A DNA stretch of 64,000 nt from Lycorma delicatula. Lineage: Eukaryota > Arthropoda > Insecta > Hemiptera > Fulgoridae. Position 1 is the stretch's first letter, and each line of letters begins with the position of its first letter. Below the pieces are notes generated by a model that saw only the letters and a program-made list of their open reading frames with translations, made no database searches and was not told the DNA's origin. Where the stretch lies: positions 54,385,341-54,449,340 of the forward strand of contig NC_134465.1 of the NCBI RefSeq assembly GCF_047948215.1, in the 5' to 3' direction. Below, in pieces: positions 22,319 to 32,399 of this stretch. Both the position numbers and the translations under genes were made by a program.

Positions 22319-23335
22319 ACAGAAAAATGTTCAGCATTTTTAAAAAGTTAGGGTTCAAATACAGAAGTAGAAGAAGAACAATTGCTAACATTTAAACGAA
22401 CTAAAGAGCAACAGTAATAATTGAAGAACATGAGAAAGAAGCCGTAATAAAAAAGACAGTCCGACCAGGATTTCCTATTTCCGTTACCTTTTAATCTTTA
22501 CATAGAACTAGCAGTTAAATGATGTTAAAGAACAATTTAGATTCGGAGTAACAGTATAAGGCGAAAAAATAAAAATGCTACTATTTGTTGACTATACTAA
22601 TTCTGGCCGAGAGTAAAGAAAATTTAGAAGAAACAATGAATGGCATGAAGTCCTACGCATGAACTACCGCATGAAAATAAACAAGAACAAAACGAAAGTA
22701 ATGAAATGTAGTAGATATAATGTAGATAGACCACTGAATGTAAAAATAGGAAGAGAAAAGGTTATGGAGATAGAAGAATTTTGTTATTTGGGGATTAGAA
22801 TTACTAAAGATGGACCAAACAGGAACGATATAAAATGCCGAATAGAACACGCGAAACGATCTTTCAGTCAGAAATATAATTTGTTTACATCAAAAATTAA
22901 TTTAAACGTCAGCAAAACATTTTTGAAAGTATATGTTTGGAGGGTAGCTTTATGTGAAAGTGAAACTTGGACGATCGGAGTACTTCAGAAGAAAAGATTA
23001 GAAGCTTTTGAAATGCGGTGCTATAGGAGAATATTAAAAATCAGATGGGTGGATAAAGTGACAAATGAAGAGGTGTTGCAGCAAATAGATCAAGAAAGAA
23101 GCATTTGGAAAAATATAGTTAAAAGAAGAAACAAGACTTATAGGCCACATATTAAAGCATCCTGGAATAGTCGCTTTATATTGGAGGGACAGGTAGAACG
23201 AAAAAATTGTGCATGCAGGCAACGTTTGGAATATGTAAAACAAATTGTTAGGGATGTAAGGGGTATACTGAAATTAAACGACTAGCATTAAATAGGGAAT
23301 ATCTTGGACAACTGCATCAATCCAGTCAAAAATAA
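22319..23335 (+). pseudogene. LINE reverse transcriptase relic, copy 2
   Basis: The C-terminal half stays open from 22659 to 23285 (208 codons): MNYRMKINKNKTKVMKCS, EEFCYLGIRITKDG, CESETWTIGV and RWVDKVTNEEVLQQID. Upstream the reverse transcriptase core is broken: the FADD motif is replaced by a deleted LLFVDY-like piece near 22575-22600. The 3' end reads TCCAGTCAAAAATAAAAAG, so the terminal CAGTCAAATGACTG palindrome of intact copies is lost. It is nested in the long-TIR element at 21939-23935. Confidence 0.88.
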
Positions 23336-23516
23336 AAAGTAATTAAATAGTAAAAATTAAAAACAGCTGTAATTATATTTTGCAATTTAACAACGTGTGA
23401 CGAGAGAAATTATTTAAAGTTTCTAAACGAATGGAGTGCTTGAAAATTTCTCATTGGCGAAACAAATTATAATGTACTATAAACTAGACGGACAATACAT
23501 TTCACGAATGAAGTAA

Positions 23517-23760
23517 GACAATTCTTCGACCACCTAGATCACCAGACCTTAGGCTACTGTCTGTGATGATGAATGAAGTGCGTGCGAGGTGTACAAGCAA
23601 AAAACAAGACGCACGTGATGAACTGATCGGTTGCATTCTCAATGGTGCTGCCCTAATCAAGTAACGCGAACATATGAATAGGTTGGCGATAGAAAATGAA
23701 AGGAAACGAGTAAAAATCGATGTCATTGGAGGAATTTTCGAAAATTTATTGTAAATTAAC
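23517..23760 (+). pseudogene. C-terminal relic of an IS630/mariner-type transposase
   Basis: The forward frame gives LRPPRSPDLRLLSV, then MNEVRARCTSKKQDARDELI, GCILNGAALIK and, after a stop, DVIGGIFENLL. The PPRSPDL motif precedes the third catalytic acid in this superfamily. The spacing to a final GG.FE.LL is also typical of related insect transposases. The expected T.(C/M)DFF.WG block after SPDL is missing, so the relic is inactive. Its position inside the inverted repeats makes it the likely transposase of that element. Confidence 0.5.
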
Positions 23761-23959
23761 AAAACAGTATAAACCACAGTGGTAATTTACGGGGAACTGA
23801 AATCCGAGCGAAATCTTTCAGTAGCCGTAGCTCGATAATAAAACGTTTTTAGATAATTTGTATTAACTTTTTCCTTATTTCAAGCTCTCGAATAATTTTC
23901 CAAATTATTTCCCTTTCCTCCTGAATCACCCAAAATATATATATATATATATATATTAG

Positions 23960-25140
23960 ACACGCAAAGATAACCCAAGTTTGGAGGATGTAGAAATTAT
24001 ATTAAAATTAAAAGATAAGTACAGAAGAACATAAAGGGGAAGGGTGAAGAAAGAATAGCATATGTCAAATGTGACTGATGGCTCCAAAGACAACCGAGCA
24101 ACAGATAAATTTTAAGAAATTTCAAAAAGACGTAGAAATCTCTCTCCAAATTTTCTAAACAAATCCAAAGAATTTAATATGCTCACAAAATGAAGAACAG
24201 AATGTCATTATTATAGGTTGAACCAGTCCTGAGATAAATCCAAATATAGAACACCTACGTGCATTATTTTATGATTTTAATTTTTTTGACTTACGGAACT
24301 TCTAAACTTGGAAAAACAAAAAAGAATAAGAAGCGGTATGAATCTTTTATTAATTTAGTATATTTTAACCGATAACTGAGGATGTAAATATAAAAATACA
24401 TTACAATAAGTTTTTATATATTTATATATAATATTCTTCCCATATCTGTCGCTTTAATTTTAGGAAATGGTTGCATTTTCTTGTCCTGTTTTTTTTTTAA
24501 TCATTTGATCGAAAACCACGCCACTCCTATATTTATTATATCCGCTGACAAAACCAACAAGAAATCTAATAAAGCCTTAATAAAATGGAAATAGCTACAT
24601 ATTTCCGGTCAGGTGACTATAACTACTATTATATATGTAATAATAGTAATGATATTAATCTAACCAAACCGGTGTACAAGAAAACAGAGCATAGACAAGC
24701 AGTATCTTGTACTCCTAATAGAAACGACACCTACCTGTTCATAAACAATATTACGCAGGGTCAATGTCACGTGGGATAAGGTTAAAAAACTAATATAAAA
24801 ATTACATCTGAAAACATAATATTGTGGTATAACAGTGATATAAAAACTTGACGATTTTGTCGTTACTGACCGGCGACATTAATCGATTTCATAATTGATC
24901 TAAAAACAGTTAAGAATGTTTATGTGTTATGTAAATGCTATCGCACACAAATACAGACAATTGTTATAAAAAAGTACTCCTCAAATACAAATTTTATAAA
25001 ATTCGTTAGTACATATAATAACTGTTTTCATTCCTTGGACCACGACTTCTTTTTCTTCTCCTTATCGAAAAGTTGGTGCAACTTACAGTTTCATTCTCCT
25101 GAAAAGTGATCTCTTTACTTAATCACAGTTTTCTACCTTC
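23960..25140. other. AT-rich non-coding stretch
   Basis: No gene or clear element is seen. Short open frames at 24585-24779 and 24924-25109 are unrecognised. Confidence 0.45.
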
Positions 25141-25249
25141 TTTGATATCATTTGTAAACTCTCGTTTTTTTTTTTAACTGTTTCCTTAAATCATTCCCTA
25201 CATCAAACCGGTGAACCGACTTGAATGAAATAATATATGACAAAATAAT

Positions 25250-25435
25250 AATGATGTATGAATAAACAGCGATCGATCTCTTTTCACTAAAACAAGTCAA
25301 TACTTTATTTATCACTCTATCTACCAAAGTGATCTTCAATATTCTTCTCCGACAACCCATATAAAAAACCTTAAAATTTCTTCCTTTTTGAATATCCACG
25401 TCTCGAAAGCAAACATACAAATGCAGGTTTCCCAT
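25250..25435 (-). pseudogene. Degenerate LINE C-terminal relic
   Basis: The minus-strand frame contains FYMGCRRRILKITLVDRVIN and then EKRSIAVYS, matching the FEMRCYRRMLKIRWVDKVTNEE and ERSIWK stretch of the intact LINE. It is short and without ends. Confidence 0.55.
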
Positions 25436-25559
25436 TTCCGTCATTCTCCGACCGGTTGAGAGATAACAGTGAGAACATTTTGGAGATATATAATTATATC
25501 ATTACTTTCGTTTAACGTGCGGTATAAATCTTTATCCGATATAGCCGCGACTTCCTTTC

Positions 25560-25815
25560 TTTTTCCCTTTTAGCCTCCAGAAACACCGTAAGGTATTACT
25601 TTAGAGATTGACATGTATAAATGTAAATTAAGTGTAGTCTTGTAGAGTCTCAGTTTGACCATTCCTGAGATGTGTAGTTAATTGAAACCCAACCACCAAA
25701 GAAAAATCTGTATCCACGATCTAGTCTTTACTAGGATTTGAACTTTAGAACTCTCGACTTCGAAATCACCTGTTTTGCAGTTACGAGTTTACCACTACAT
25801 CAAACTGGTGCCGTA
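25560..25815 (-). mobile_element. SINE1, diverged copy
   Basis: The minus strand holds ACCAGTTTGATGTAGTGG (decayed box A), TTCAAATCC (box B), the core GTGGATAC and ACACATCTCAGG, and a tail AAGTAATACCTTACGGTG then GGAGGCTAAAAGGG. The AAATCAGCTGATTT palindrome is altered (AAACAGGTGATTTC). Confidence 0.85.
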
Positions 25816-26283
25816 GCCTGTACTTCCAGAAGCGATAGAAAATAACGATCGCAACTCGCATCCCGTTAATTTAATATTTTCAAAGCATATTGTAATTCAT
25901 CGGAACAGAAAAACGAGTCTTCAAACAAAACGTTATAATAATAACGACCTATTTTCTTAATCATAACCCTATTCAAAGTTCTCTACATTTTAACTATCTA
26001 CATATATTTTCAATTCTTCCAACTTAAAGATAAGATATTTGTTTACAATTGATATACAGACATCCATAAATAGCACCGAATATTAAAACGACATAATTTA
26101 CGAACAAAGTTTATAAAATCCTCAAATCTAAAAAGGAGTTCAAAGTTCTAAATATTAACAAAAGCGTTTTACAAAGACGAACGGTAAAGTAAAGAAAAAC
26201 AGTTAGACCGAGAAAAAATGCAAGAAAGGAAGAACAAAACTAGTGGATAGAACAGCAATTTTTGTAGGTATGATGTATATATA

Positions 26284-26862
26284 TATGTTACCGAGAAAGA
26301 CCGAAATTAGACAATGTCAATATTGTCCGGTGAATGTCGACTACATACCGAATATGTTGGTGAAAGACAGAAATATTTGCTTATTCGGGTCTTTGCCGGT
26401 ATATGTGGACAATCTCAAATAAGCACTGGTGGGGATCGAGACGGTAACTAGAAATTTGAAGAAAAAAAATCACCCAATACCAATCTCTAAAGTAAATAGA
26501 TTAACGAGAAACCCTCATAAAAAATTTTAAATGTAAGCAAACCTCGTTTAATTAACGTTAAATATACAAATTACATAATCCTGCAGCATTTGGGTTGTGG
26601 AATGTTTTTTAACTTTTGATAATTAATTCGTATGTATTTTTTAGCGCCGAATTCAAAAATAACCTTAATTTTCTTTCATCACGTCATTCGCGAACTGCAA
26701 ATTTCAAATTTTTAAAAAGTTAAAAAATTGCGAAAATTTGATACTATAAAATAGACAATAACTTTTTTTATAATAAATGAATATAATATATTCAATTTTT
26801 TGGCTTATATTTTACATTCTCGTAGCTAAACAATTGAATAGTCCGAAGAGGATGGCGGTGGG
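26284..26862 (+). repeat. Left long inverted-repeat arm of element 26284-30750
   Basis: The arm begins TGTTACCGAGAAAGACCG and is the imperfect reverse complement of the right arm. Matching landmarks include GTGAATGTCGAC, AAATAGATTAACGAG, AATTAACGTTAAATATAC, the GCGCTAAAAAATAC-type block and finally a CCGAAGAGGATGGCGG region that pairs with 28976-29000. Similarity stops at about 26862. Confidence 0.85.
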
Positions 26863-27076
26863 AATTTTGGGTTGAAGATAATGACAAGACGGTGGGGAGA
26901 GCTTGGCCGACAGGTTGTGACATCCGTGGCCACTCATGCAACGTGCAATTACTATCGGTGCTTTTCCAACCAACAGTGAGCGTAAATCGTTTTTTTCCGT
27001 CATCCGTGGTCAAACGTGCTTTTATCGGTGAAAAATATTTTTTCAGGCCATAAAAGCAAACTTTTCGTTTTCAAAA

Positions 27077-28640
27077 TGGTTTCAACAGGCTGCAAAAAGA
27101 TTCTGCAGATTCTTTTTGTTACATTTGTGATAAGTTAATGGTGGAAGGCAAAAAAAGAAATATAACAAGTTTCGTTCGACAAATATATCGCACGTATTTC
27201 GGAGTAAAAATAGGAAATCAAGACAAAACTTAGGCACCCCACTATGTTTGCTACACATATGTTGAAGAACTTAGACGGCGATCAAAGGATGAACAAGAAG
27301 CATTCAGATTTGGAGTTCCAATGGCATCAATGTTCAAATTTTGTTTTGAGGAATAAAAAAAGCATCCTCTATTCAAATATGCCAACCGCTTTTCGCCCGG
27401 TTCCTCTTGGTCCAGACGTACCAATACCAATTCCACCAGAAAAATTACCTGAAATAGACGGTTCCATAAGAGATTTAAATAAAGATAACATCGAGGAGTA
27501 CGAACCCGGAGGTAGCTGTGCACCAGAATTTATTCACAGTCTGAAATGAACGATTTGGTTCGAGACAATTGACCAAAGAAAGATCAGAACTGCTTGGTTC
27601 GAGGCTTAAAGAGAAGAACATGCTAGCAGCTGGCACCTCATTTTCCTGGTTCAAGTACAAAAAAAAACGATTTTCTTCCATATTTTTCAGAAGAAGGGCC
27701 AATTAATCTTCTGCACTGATGTACGTAGATTTTTGATTCGATTTAACATTCCGTACGAAAGTAAAGACTGAAAGAATGTATCGTCCAAAAAGAAGCCTCA
27801 AAGTTGTTCTTCTTTACAATGGCAATTCGTATACCCGTCGGATATACTGTCCATTTAAAAGAGTGTTACGATAATTTGGAATTCATTCTCGTTAAAATTA
27901 AATACTACAATCATAAGTGTTACGCGCAGTGATCTCAAAATAATGTCGATTATCCTAGGACAGCAAGGAGGATACACAAAGTATCCTTGTTTTTTTTGTG
28001 AATGGGACAACACAAACAGAGCAAATAAGGAAAGATTGGCCAAAAAGAACTTCATTAGAACCTGGAGCCAAAAATGTGCTCCGAAAAGCTCTCATAGATC
28101 CGAATAAAGTTCTCCTTCTACCTTTGTATATCAAGTTAGGCTTGATGAAACGATTTGTCAAAGCCTTACCAAGAGAAAGTAAATGTTTTAAATACATCTG
28201 TGACAAATTTCCAAACCGCCAAACTAAAAGAGGATGTCTTTACTGGTCCTGGACATTAGAAAACTTCTCAAAGATGATAATTTTGAGAAACAAATGGATT
28301 TTGCAGAAAAAGAAGCCTGGGAAGTCTTTAAATACGTAGTAACCAAGATTCTGGGCAATAAGAAGGATCTGAATTTCAAATCAATCGTTGAGAACATGCC
28401 GCAGAAGTACAAAAATTTAGAATGTTCCTTCCTAAATTCACATGTGGACTATTTTCCTGAAAATCTGGGTGCCGTTAGCGAAGAAATGGGTGAGAAATTT
28501 CATCAGGACATGAAAGAAGGAGGCATGAAGAAAAATGGAATACTACGACAATGGCAGACTATTGCTGGATGTTACACCTAGATGAACCATATAGAAAACA
28601 TAAAAGGAAAAGCACGAAGAAGAATACAAACCGTTAAAAT
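27077..28640 (+). pseudogene. Orphan arthropod multicopy protein family, frameshifted relic
   Basis: Pieces in different frames follow the order I recall for an uncharacterised arthropod family. An N-terminal Cys-rich segment reads SFCYICDKLM and APHYVCYTYVEELRRRSKDE. Next come MPTAFRPVPLGPDVPIP, ELNDLVRD, LGQQGGYTKYPCFFCEWDN (27955-28008), LYIKLGLMKRFVKALPRES (from 28121), FLNSHVDYFPENLGAVSEEM with GEKFHQDMKE (about 28429-28520) and DYCWMLHLDEPYRKHKRKS (from 28558). Premature stops and frameshifts break it at least five times. The function of the family is unknown to me. Its place between long inverted repeats suggests it is the element's own gene, perhaps its transposase. Confidence 0.7.
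27436..27570 (+). repeat. Direct repeat unit 1 within the orphan gene relic
   Basis: This stretch encodes LPEIDGSIRDLNKDNIEEYE and the following SLK/ELNDLV region. It recurs at 28636-28765 with about 85-90% identity. Confidence 0.85.
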
Positions 28641-28765
28641 TACCTGAAAGAAACGATTCCATAAGTGATTTAAATAAAGATATTATCGAGGAGTACGAAC
28701 CCGCAGGTAGCTGTGCACCAGAGTCTGTGTTATTCACAGTCTGAACTGAACGATTTGGTTCAAGA
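28636..28765 (+). repeat. Direct repeat unit 2, out of place after the gene's C-terminus
   Basis: The N-terminal-type segment (SISDLNKDIIEEYEPAGSCA, then CTGAACGATTTGGTT-like sequence) follows the KHKRKSTKK C-terminal end directly. It is a partial tandem duplication of the gene or a remnant of a second copy. Confidence 0.85.
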
Positions 28766-29233
28766 AAAGAAAGGTTCAAAGAAAGTTCGACACACGGAAT
28801 AAAATTGTAAATATTTTACATACTTCGTCATCACGCGTGGCGAAGAGGGGGAGTGGTTTCCAAAGGCATTACATATCTCATAAAAATTAATTTAACAAAT
28901 AAATTTAAAAATATACTAATGGAGATTAGGCTTATTTTGTGGCAAATTTCATGAAAAATTAAAGGATCAATGACCCCCCGCCGTTCTCTTCAGACCACAA
29001 CTAACTGTTTAGCTGTAAGAATATATCAAAAACCAAAAAAGTGAATATATTAAATGAATTTATTATTTAAAAAAATTATATTTAATCTATTGTATCATGT
29101 TTTAGCAATTTTTCAACATTTTACAAATTTTGAAATTTGCGAAAAATCCTGACGTGATGGAAAAATGACGTTTATTCGGATTCAGCGTTAAAAAATACGT
29201 AACAATTTTTTTTTTTTTTTTTTTTTTTTGTCT

Positions 29234-30193
29234 TCAGTCATTTGACTGGTTTGATGCAGCTCTCCAAGATTCCCTACCTAGTGCTAGTCGTTTCATTTCA
29301 GTATACCCTCTACATCCTACATCCCCAACAATTTGTTTTACATACTCCAAACGTGGCCTGCCTACACAATCTTTCCCTTCTACCTGTCCTTCCAATATTA
29401 AAGCGATTATTCCAGGATGCCTTAGTATGTGGCCTATAAGTCTGTCTCTTCTTTTAACTATATTTTTCCAAATGCTTCTTTCTTCATCTATTTGCCGCAA
29501 TACCTCTTCATTTGTCACTTTATCCACCCATCTGATTTTTAACATTCTCCTATAGCACCGCATTTCAAAAGCTTCTAATCTTTTCTTCTCAGATACTCCG
29601 ATCGTCCAAGTTTCACTTCCATATAAAGCGACACTCCAAACATACACTTTCAAAAATCTTTTCCTGACATTTAAATTAATTTTTGATGTAAACAAATTAT
29701 ATTTTTTACTGAAGGCTCGTTTAGCTTGTGCTATTCGGCATTTTATATCGCTCCTGCTTCGTCCATCTTTAGTAATTTTACTTCCCAAATAACAAAATTC
29801 TTCTACCTCCATAATCTTTTCTCCTCCTATTTTCACATTCAGCGGTCCATCTTTGTTATTTCTACTACATTTCATTACTTTTGTTTTGTTCTTGTTTATT
29901 TTCATACGATAGTTCTTGCGTAGGACTTCATCTATGCCGTTCATTGTTTCTTCTAAATCCTTTTTACTCTCGGCTAGAATTACTATATCATCAGCAAATC
30001 GTAGCATCTTTATCTTTTCACCTTGTACTGATACTCCGAATCTAAATTGTTCTTTAACATCATTAACTGCTAGTTCCATGTAAAGATTAAAAAGTAACGG
30101 AGATAGGGAACATCCTTGTCGGACTCCCTTTCTTATTAGGGCTTCTTTCTTATGTTCTTCAATTGTTATTGTTGCTGTTTGGTTCCTGTACAT
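29234..30193 (-). CDS. LINE reverse transcriptase C-terminal part, open reading frame intact
   Basis: This 319-codon frame is the C-terminal part of a non-LTR retrotransposon polyprotein, which copies element RNA into DNA at a nicked target. Visible are the RQGCSLSP motif (residues 25-32), the catalytic FADD (66-69), MKINKNKTKVMKCS (97-110), EEFCYLGSKITKDG (131-144), YGSETWT (191-197) and WVDKVTNEEVL (222-232). The last residues are NQSND and then the stop. The endonuclease and the N-terminal half of the reverse transcriptase are absent through 5' truncation, so it cannot work alone. The Met start is internal, not a native start. The uninterrupted frame implies a recent insertion. Confidence 0.93.
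   Translation of the reverse strand: MYRNQTATITIEEHKKEALIRKGVRQGCSLSPLLFNLYMELAVNDVKEQFRFGVSVQGEKIKMLRFADDIVILAESKKDLEETMNGIDEVLRKNYRMKINKNKTKVMKCSRNNKDGPLNVKIGGEKIMEVEEFCYLGSKITKDGRSRSDIKCRIAQAKRAFSKKYNLFTSKINLNVRKRFLKVYVWSVALYGSETWTIGVSEKKRLEAFEMRCYRRMLKIRWVDKVTNEEVLRQIDEERSIWKNIVKRRDRLIGHILRHPGIIALILEGQVEGKDCVGRPRLEYVKQIVGDVGCRGYTEMKRLALGRESWRAASNQSND
29235..29248 (-). other. LINE 3'-terminal palindrome CAGTCAAATGACTG overlapping the stop codon
   Basis: The 14-base perfect palindrome encodes the last residues and the stop TGA, five bases before the poly(A) tail. The same palindrome ends the copy at 53709-53722. Confidence 0.85.
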
Positions 30194-30267
30194 GTTAGCA
30201 ATTGACGTAACAATTAATTAACAAAAACTAAATACCACAACCATCGCAGGATTGTGTTACATATGCT

Positions 30268-30438
30268 CCAACACTGGAGGCGATTAATCAAATTCACAAG
30301 TTGAATAAAAATATTTTTATAAAAAAATTGAACGAATGGCAAACCATGTGACAATTTGATTAAATTAAATTAAAATTTTTATAACTTTTTTTTATAAATG
30401 CGGTGAATTTGAATAATCGCCTCCAATCTTGGAGAATA
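30268..30438. mobile_element. MITE-like insert with ~32-bp inverted ends
   Basis: CTCCAACACTGGAGGCGATT (left) pairs with the complement of the right end, CTCCAAGATTGGAGGCGATT, and pairing continues to TCAAATTCAC. The ~171-base element has no coding sequence and interrupts the right inverted-repeat arm, where the left arm has no counterpart. Confidence 0.7.
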
Positions 30439-30759
30439 ACGTACATAATTAGTATATTTAACCTTAATTATACGAGGTTAACGAGGTTATGTTTGCCTTA
30501 AATTTAAACTTAATTTTTTTTAACGAAGGTTCCTCGTAATCTATTTACCTTAGAGATGAGTGATTTTTTGTTTTTAATTTCTAATTATCTTTTTGAATTA
30601 CACCACAGCTAATTTGTGTTTGTCAACGTATACCGGGCGAAGGTCCGAATAAGAAAATATTTCGGTCTTTCACCGACGTATTTGTTACGTGTCGACATTC
30701 ATCGGAGAATATTGAAATTTGCCAGATATCGATCTTTCACGGTAACACATATATTAAAA

Positions 30760-31590
30760 CAAAAGAGTATTATGCTTGTATGGTGGAACTTTTGAAAAAA
30801 CGAAATCGAGATTGTTTTGTAAGCAAAAACTTGGTTGGTTGCTGACATCTGAATCTAAAATCGGTTTAAATAGTAAAATTCTTTTCAAAAACTGACACCA
30901 GTCCTGTGCTAAAGTATACACTGGTTCATAAAGATCGGTAACAAATTATTAACGACCACATAGCCGAAGATTAGGTTTTCTATAATAATTTACAAGTTAA
31001 AACTAAAAGCGTACTTTTTTTTACATAAACGAAAATATAAGTAAAAAAAAAAATCGTAAACCGGCAAATATTAAGATTATCATCTATATATCCTAAAAAA
31101 AATTACGAAAAAAGTTATACAAAATTAAATAAAATTCAACTTTTGTATAAAATTCTTCTACAAATTATTCGTGAATAAATAAATAATATAAAAACAAAAA
31201 CTTCTTGTGGGTTGACCAGAGCACGATTTTTTTAAAATCATACTAGTATTGTGAAATAACGTACTATGAAAAATAAATTTCTTTGAAATAACTTTTAACC
31301 CGGAACTGACAGAAGAAAAAAAAAAGGTAATAAAACAAATAAACAAAATAAATAATACGATATTTATTTTTGCTGTTTTAAAATAAAATGATTCGGCAAT
31401 AATAATATTTAATATAAATACCAGTTACAAATAATTGCAATACTTAAATTAATACAATTTATGAATATAATACCCGAAAATAAATATAAAAAAAAAAATT
31501 AACCCGCAATAATATTAACTAATCTTATAATAAGTAACTGAATTATATGGTAACACCAGTAAAGTAGTTGTATAATAAAAACTACATTTA
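30760..31590. other. AT-rich non-coding stretch
   Basis: No gene or repeat is recognised. Confidence 0.5.
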
Positions 31591-31599
31591 CCATATTAT

Positions 31600-32190
31600 T
31601 ATTATTAGAATGGCATACCCGAACAGGGTGTGGTTGAACCACGACATAGAGAAGAAAAGTGGAGCGAAGGCCACAGTCGTCCGTGAACCAAACCACCGAG
31701 ATATGACTGGAGAACGATATTACTACTGGAGAGGGTGGGTAAATGTTGAGCGGGAAAGAAACGGAGATACTGGAAAGATAGTGAGAGTAATTCATTGGAA
31801 GGGGGTGGGGCGATTCGGCTCGGACAAGCGGGGAAGACCGGCGACTTCGAACGAACTAAAGCACAGACAACGGAACAGCTGACTGTTGTCAGTGTAGTAG
31901 TAGTAGTATTATAATAATAATAATAATAATAATAATAGTAATGAGTAGTGGCATCAGCTGAACCGACCGGGGAGGAAAAAAAACGAGCAACAGTTAACGT
32001 TCAGTCAGTCAGTCGACTGTCGGTACGTCGTCACGAATGAACATATGAAGGAAGCTGCACACAGACGACAACGCGGTACGCAACAACGCCGGGGGGGTTA
32101 AGTGTGCACACAATGTGCTTGCGCTCTACCCGTGGAAACCGCTACAGCTACGATATCCTACGTCCGTCGCTTAAACGTACCCAGCTATCG
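31600..32190 (+). promoter_or_regulatory. GC-richer promoter-like island
   Basis: The block stands out from AT-rich flanks, contains a (TAA)n-type run at 31909-31937 and CAGTCAGTCAGTCGACTG starting near 32001, with arthropod initiator-like TCAGT words. No TATA box lies at the usual distance. A 104-codon frame (31568-31882) spans part of it but looks like no known protein and may be 5' untranslated sequence. It could be the 5' end of a host gene transcribed to the right. Strand and function are unproven. Confidence 0.3.
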
Positions 32191-32399
32191 GTGTTACGAT
32201 TTCAACTTTTTGAAATCTTATTATTGAATAAAACACGTTCGACCACGTGCCACGATCACTATCGATCACAACCGAACGATATCGATATTTTATTACTACT
32301 GTTATTATCGAAATTTAAAAAACATTTAACGCCGATAAATCGAATAAATAATAAAAAAAATAATAATCAGTGCTGTTTTGCCGGTCAATAATAACGTGA

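Larger units (their letters stand above)
21939..23935 (+). mobile_element. Long-TIR element with transposase relic and nested LINE
   Basis: The left arm 21939-22080 (GTGAGTCAAGAGGAAAAGG..AATAATTTG..GCTTGAAATAA..TTTCGCCCGGATTTCAG) is matched in inverted orientation by 23770-23935, whose complement begins GTGATTCAGGAGGAAAGG. The ends belong to the same family as the snapback copies at 3005 and 14090. Inside are a LINE relic (22319-23335) and a piece of IS630/mariner-type transposase (23517-23760). This is the most complete member of the family in the window. The right end abuts a (TA)n tract (23936-23956). Confidence 0.65.
29208..30204 (-). mobile_element. 5'-truncated LINE insertion with 11-bp target-site duplication
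   Basis: The element is inserted in reverse orientation: poly(T) at 29208-29229 is its poly(A) tail. The 5' end is truncated inside the reverse transcriptase domain near 30204. ACGTAACAATT occurs at both edges (29197-29207 and 30205-30215), a target-site duplication typical of target-primed reverse transcription. The interrupted arm of the host element reads through seamlessly when the LINE is removed. Confidence 0.95.
26284..30750 (+). mobile_element. Composite DNA element with ~590-bp inverted repeats and orphan gene relic
   Basis: The two arms (26284-26862 and 28975-30750 minus two insertions) enclose a decayed gene of a multicopy arthropod family. Outer ends are TGTTACCG and its complement CGGTAACA, lying in short ATATA-type sequence, so the target-site duplication is unclear. 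The right arm carries a LINE (29208-30204) and a MITE-like insert (30268-30438). Removing both restores an arm length of about 590, equal to the left. I cannot assign a superfamily. Confidence 0.75.
28975..30750 (-). repeat. Right long inverted-repeat arm, split by two insertions
   Basis: Three blocks (28975-29196, 30205-30267 and 30439-30750) are collinear with the complement of the left arm. The interruptions are the LINE and the MITE-like element. Confidence 0.85.

Noticed and set aside
23502..23777. 91-codon reverse frame
   Set aside because: It is a shadow. The forward strand carries the PPRSPDL transposase relic.
29242..29923. Forward-strand frames over the LINE
   Set aside because: They are antisense shadows of the LINE coding sequence, as are the reverse frames at 1434-1754, 22653-22850, 23034-23243 and 53210-53604.
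32104..32391. 95-codon frame downstream of the 31.6-kb island
   Set aside because: Composition drifts into AT-rich low complexity (LLLLLLS, NNKKNNN) and no family is recognised.
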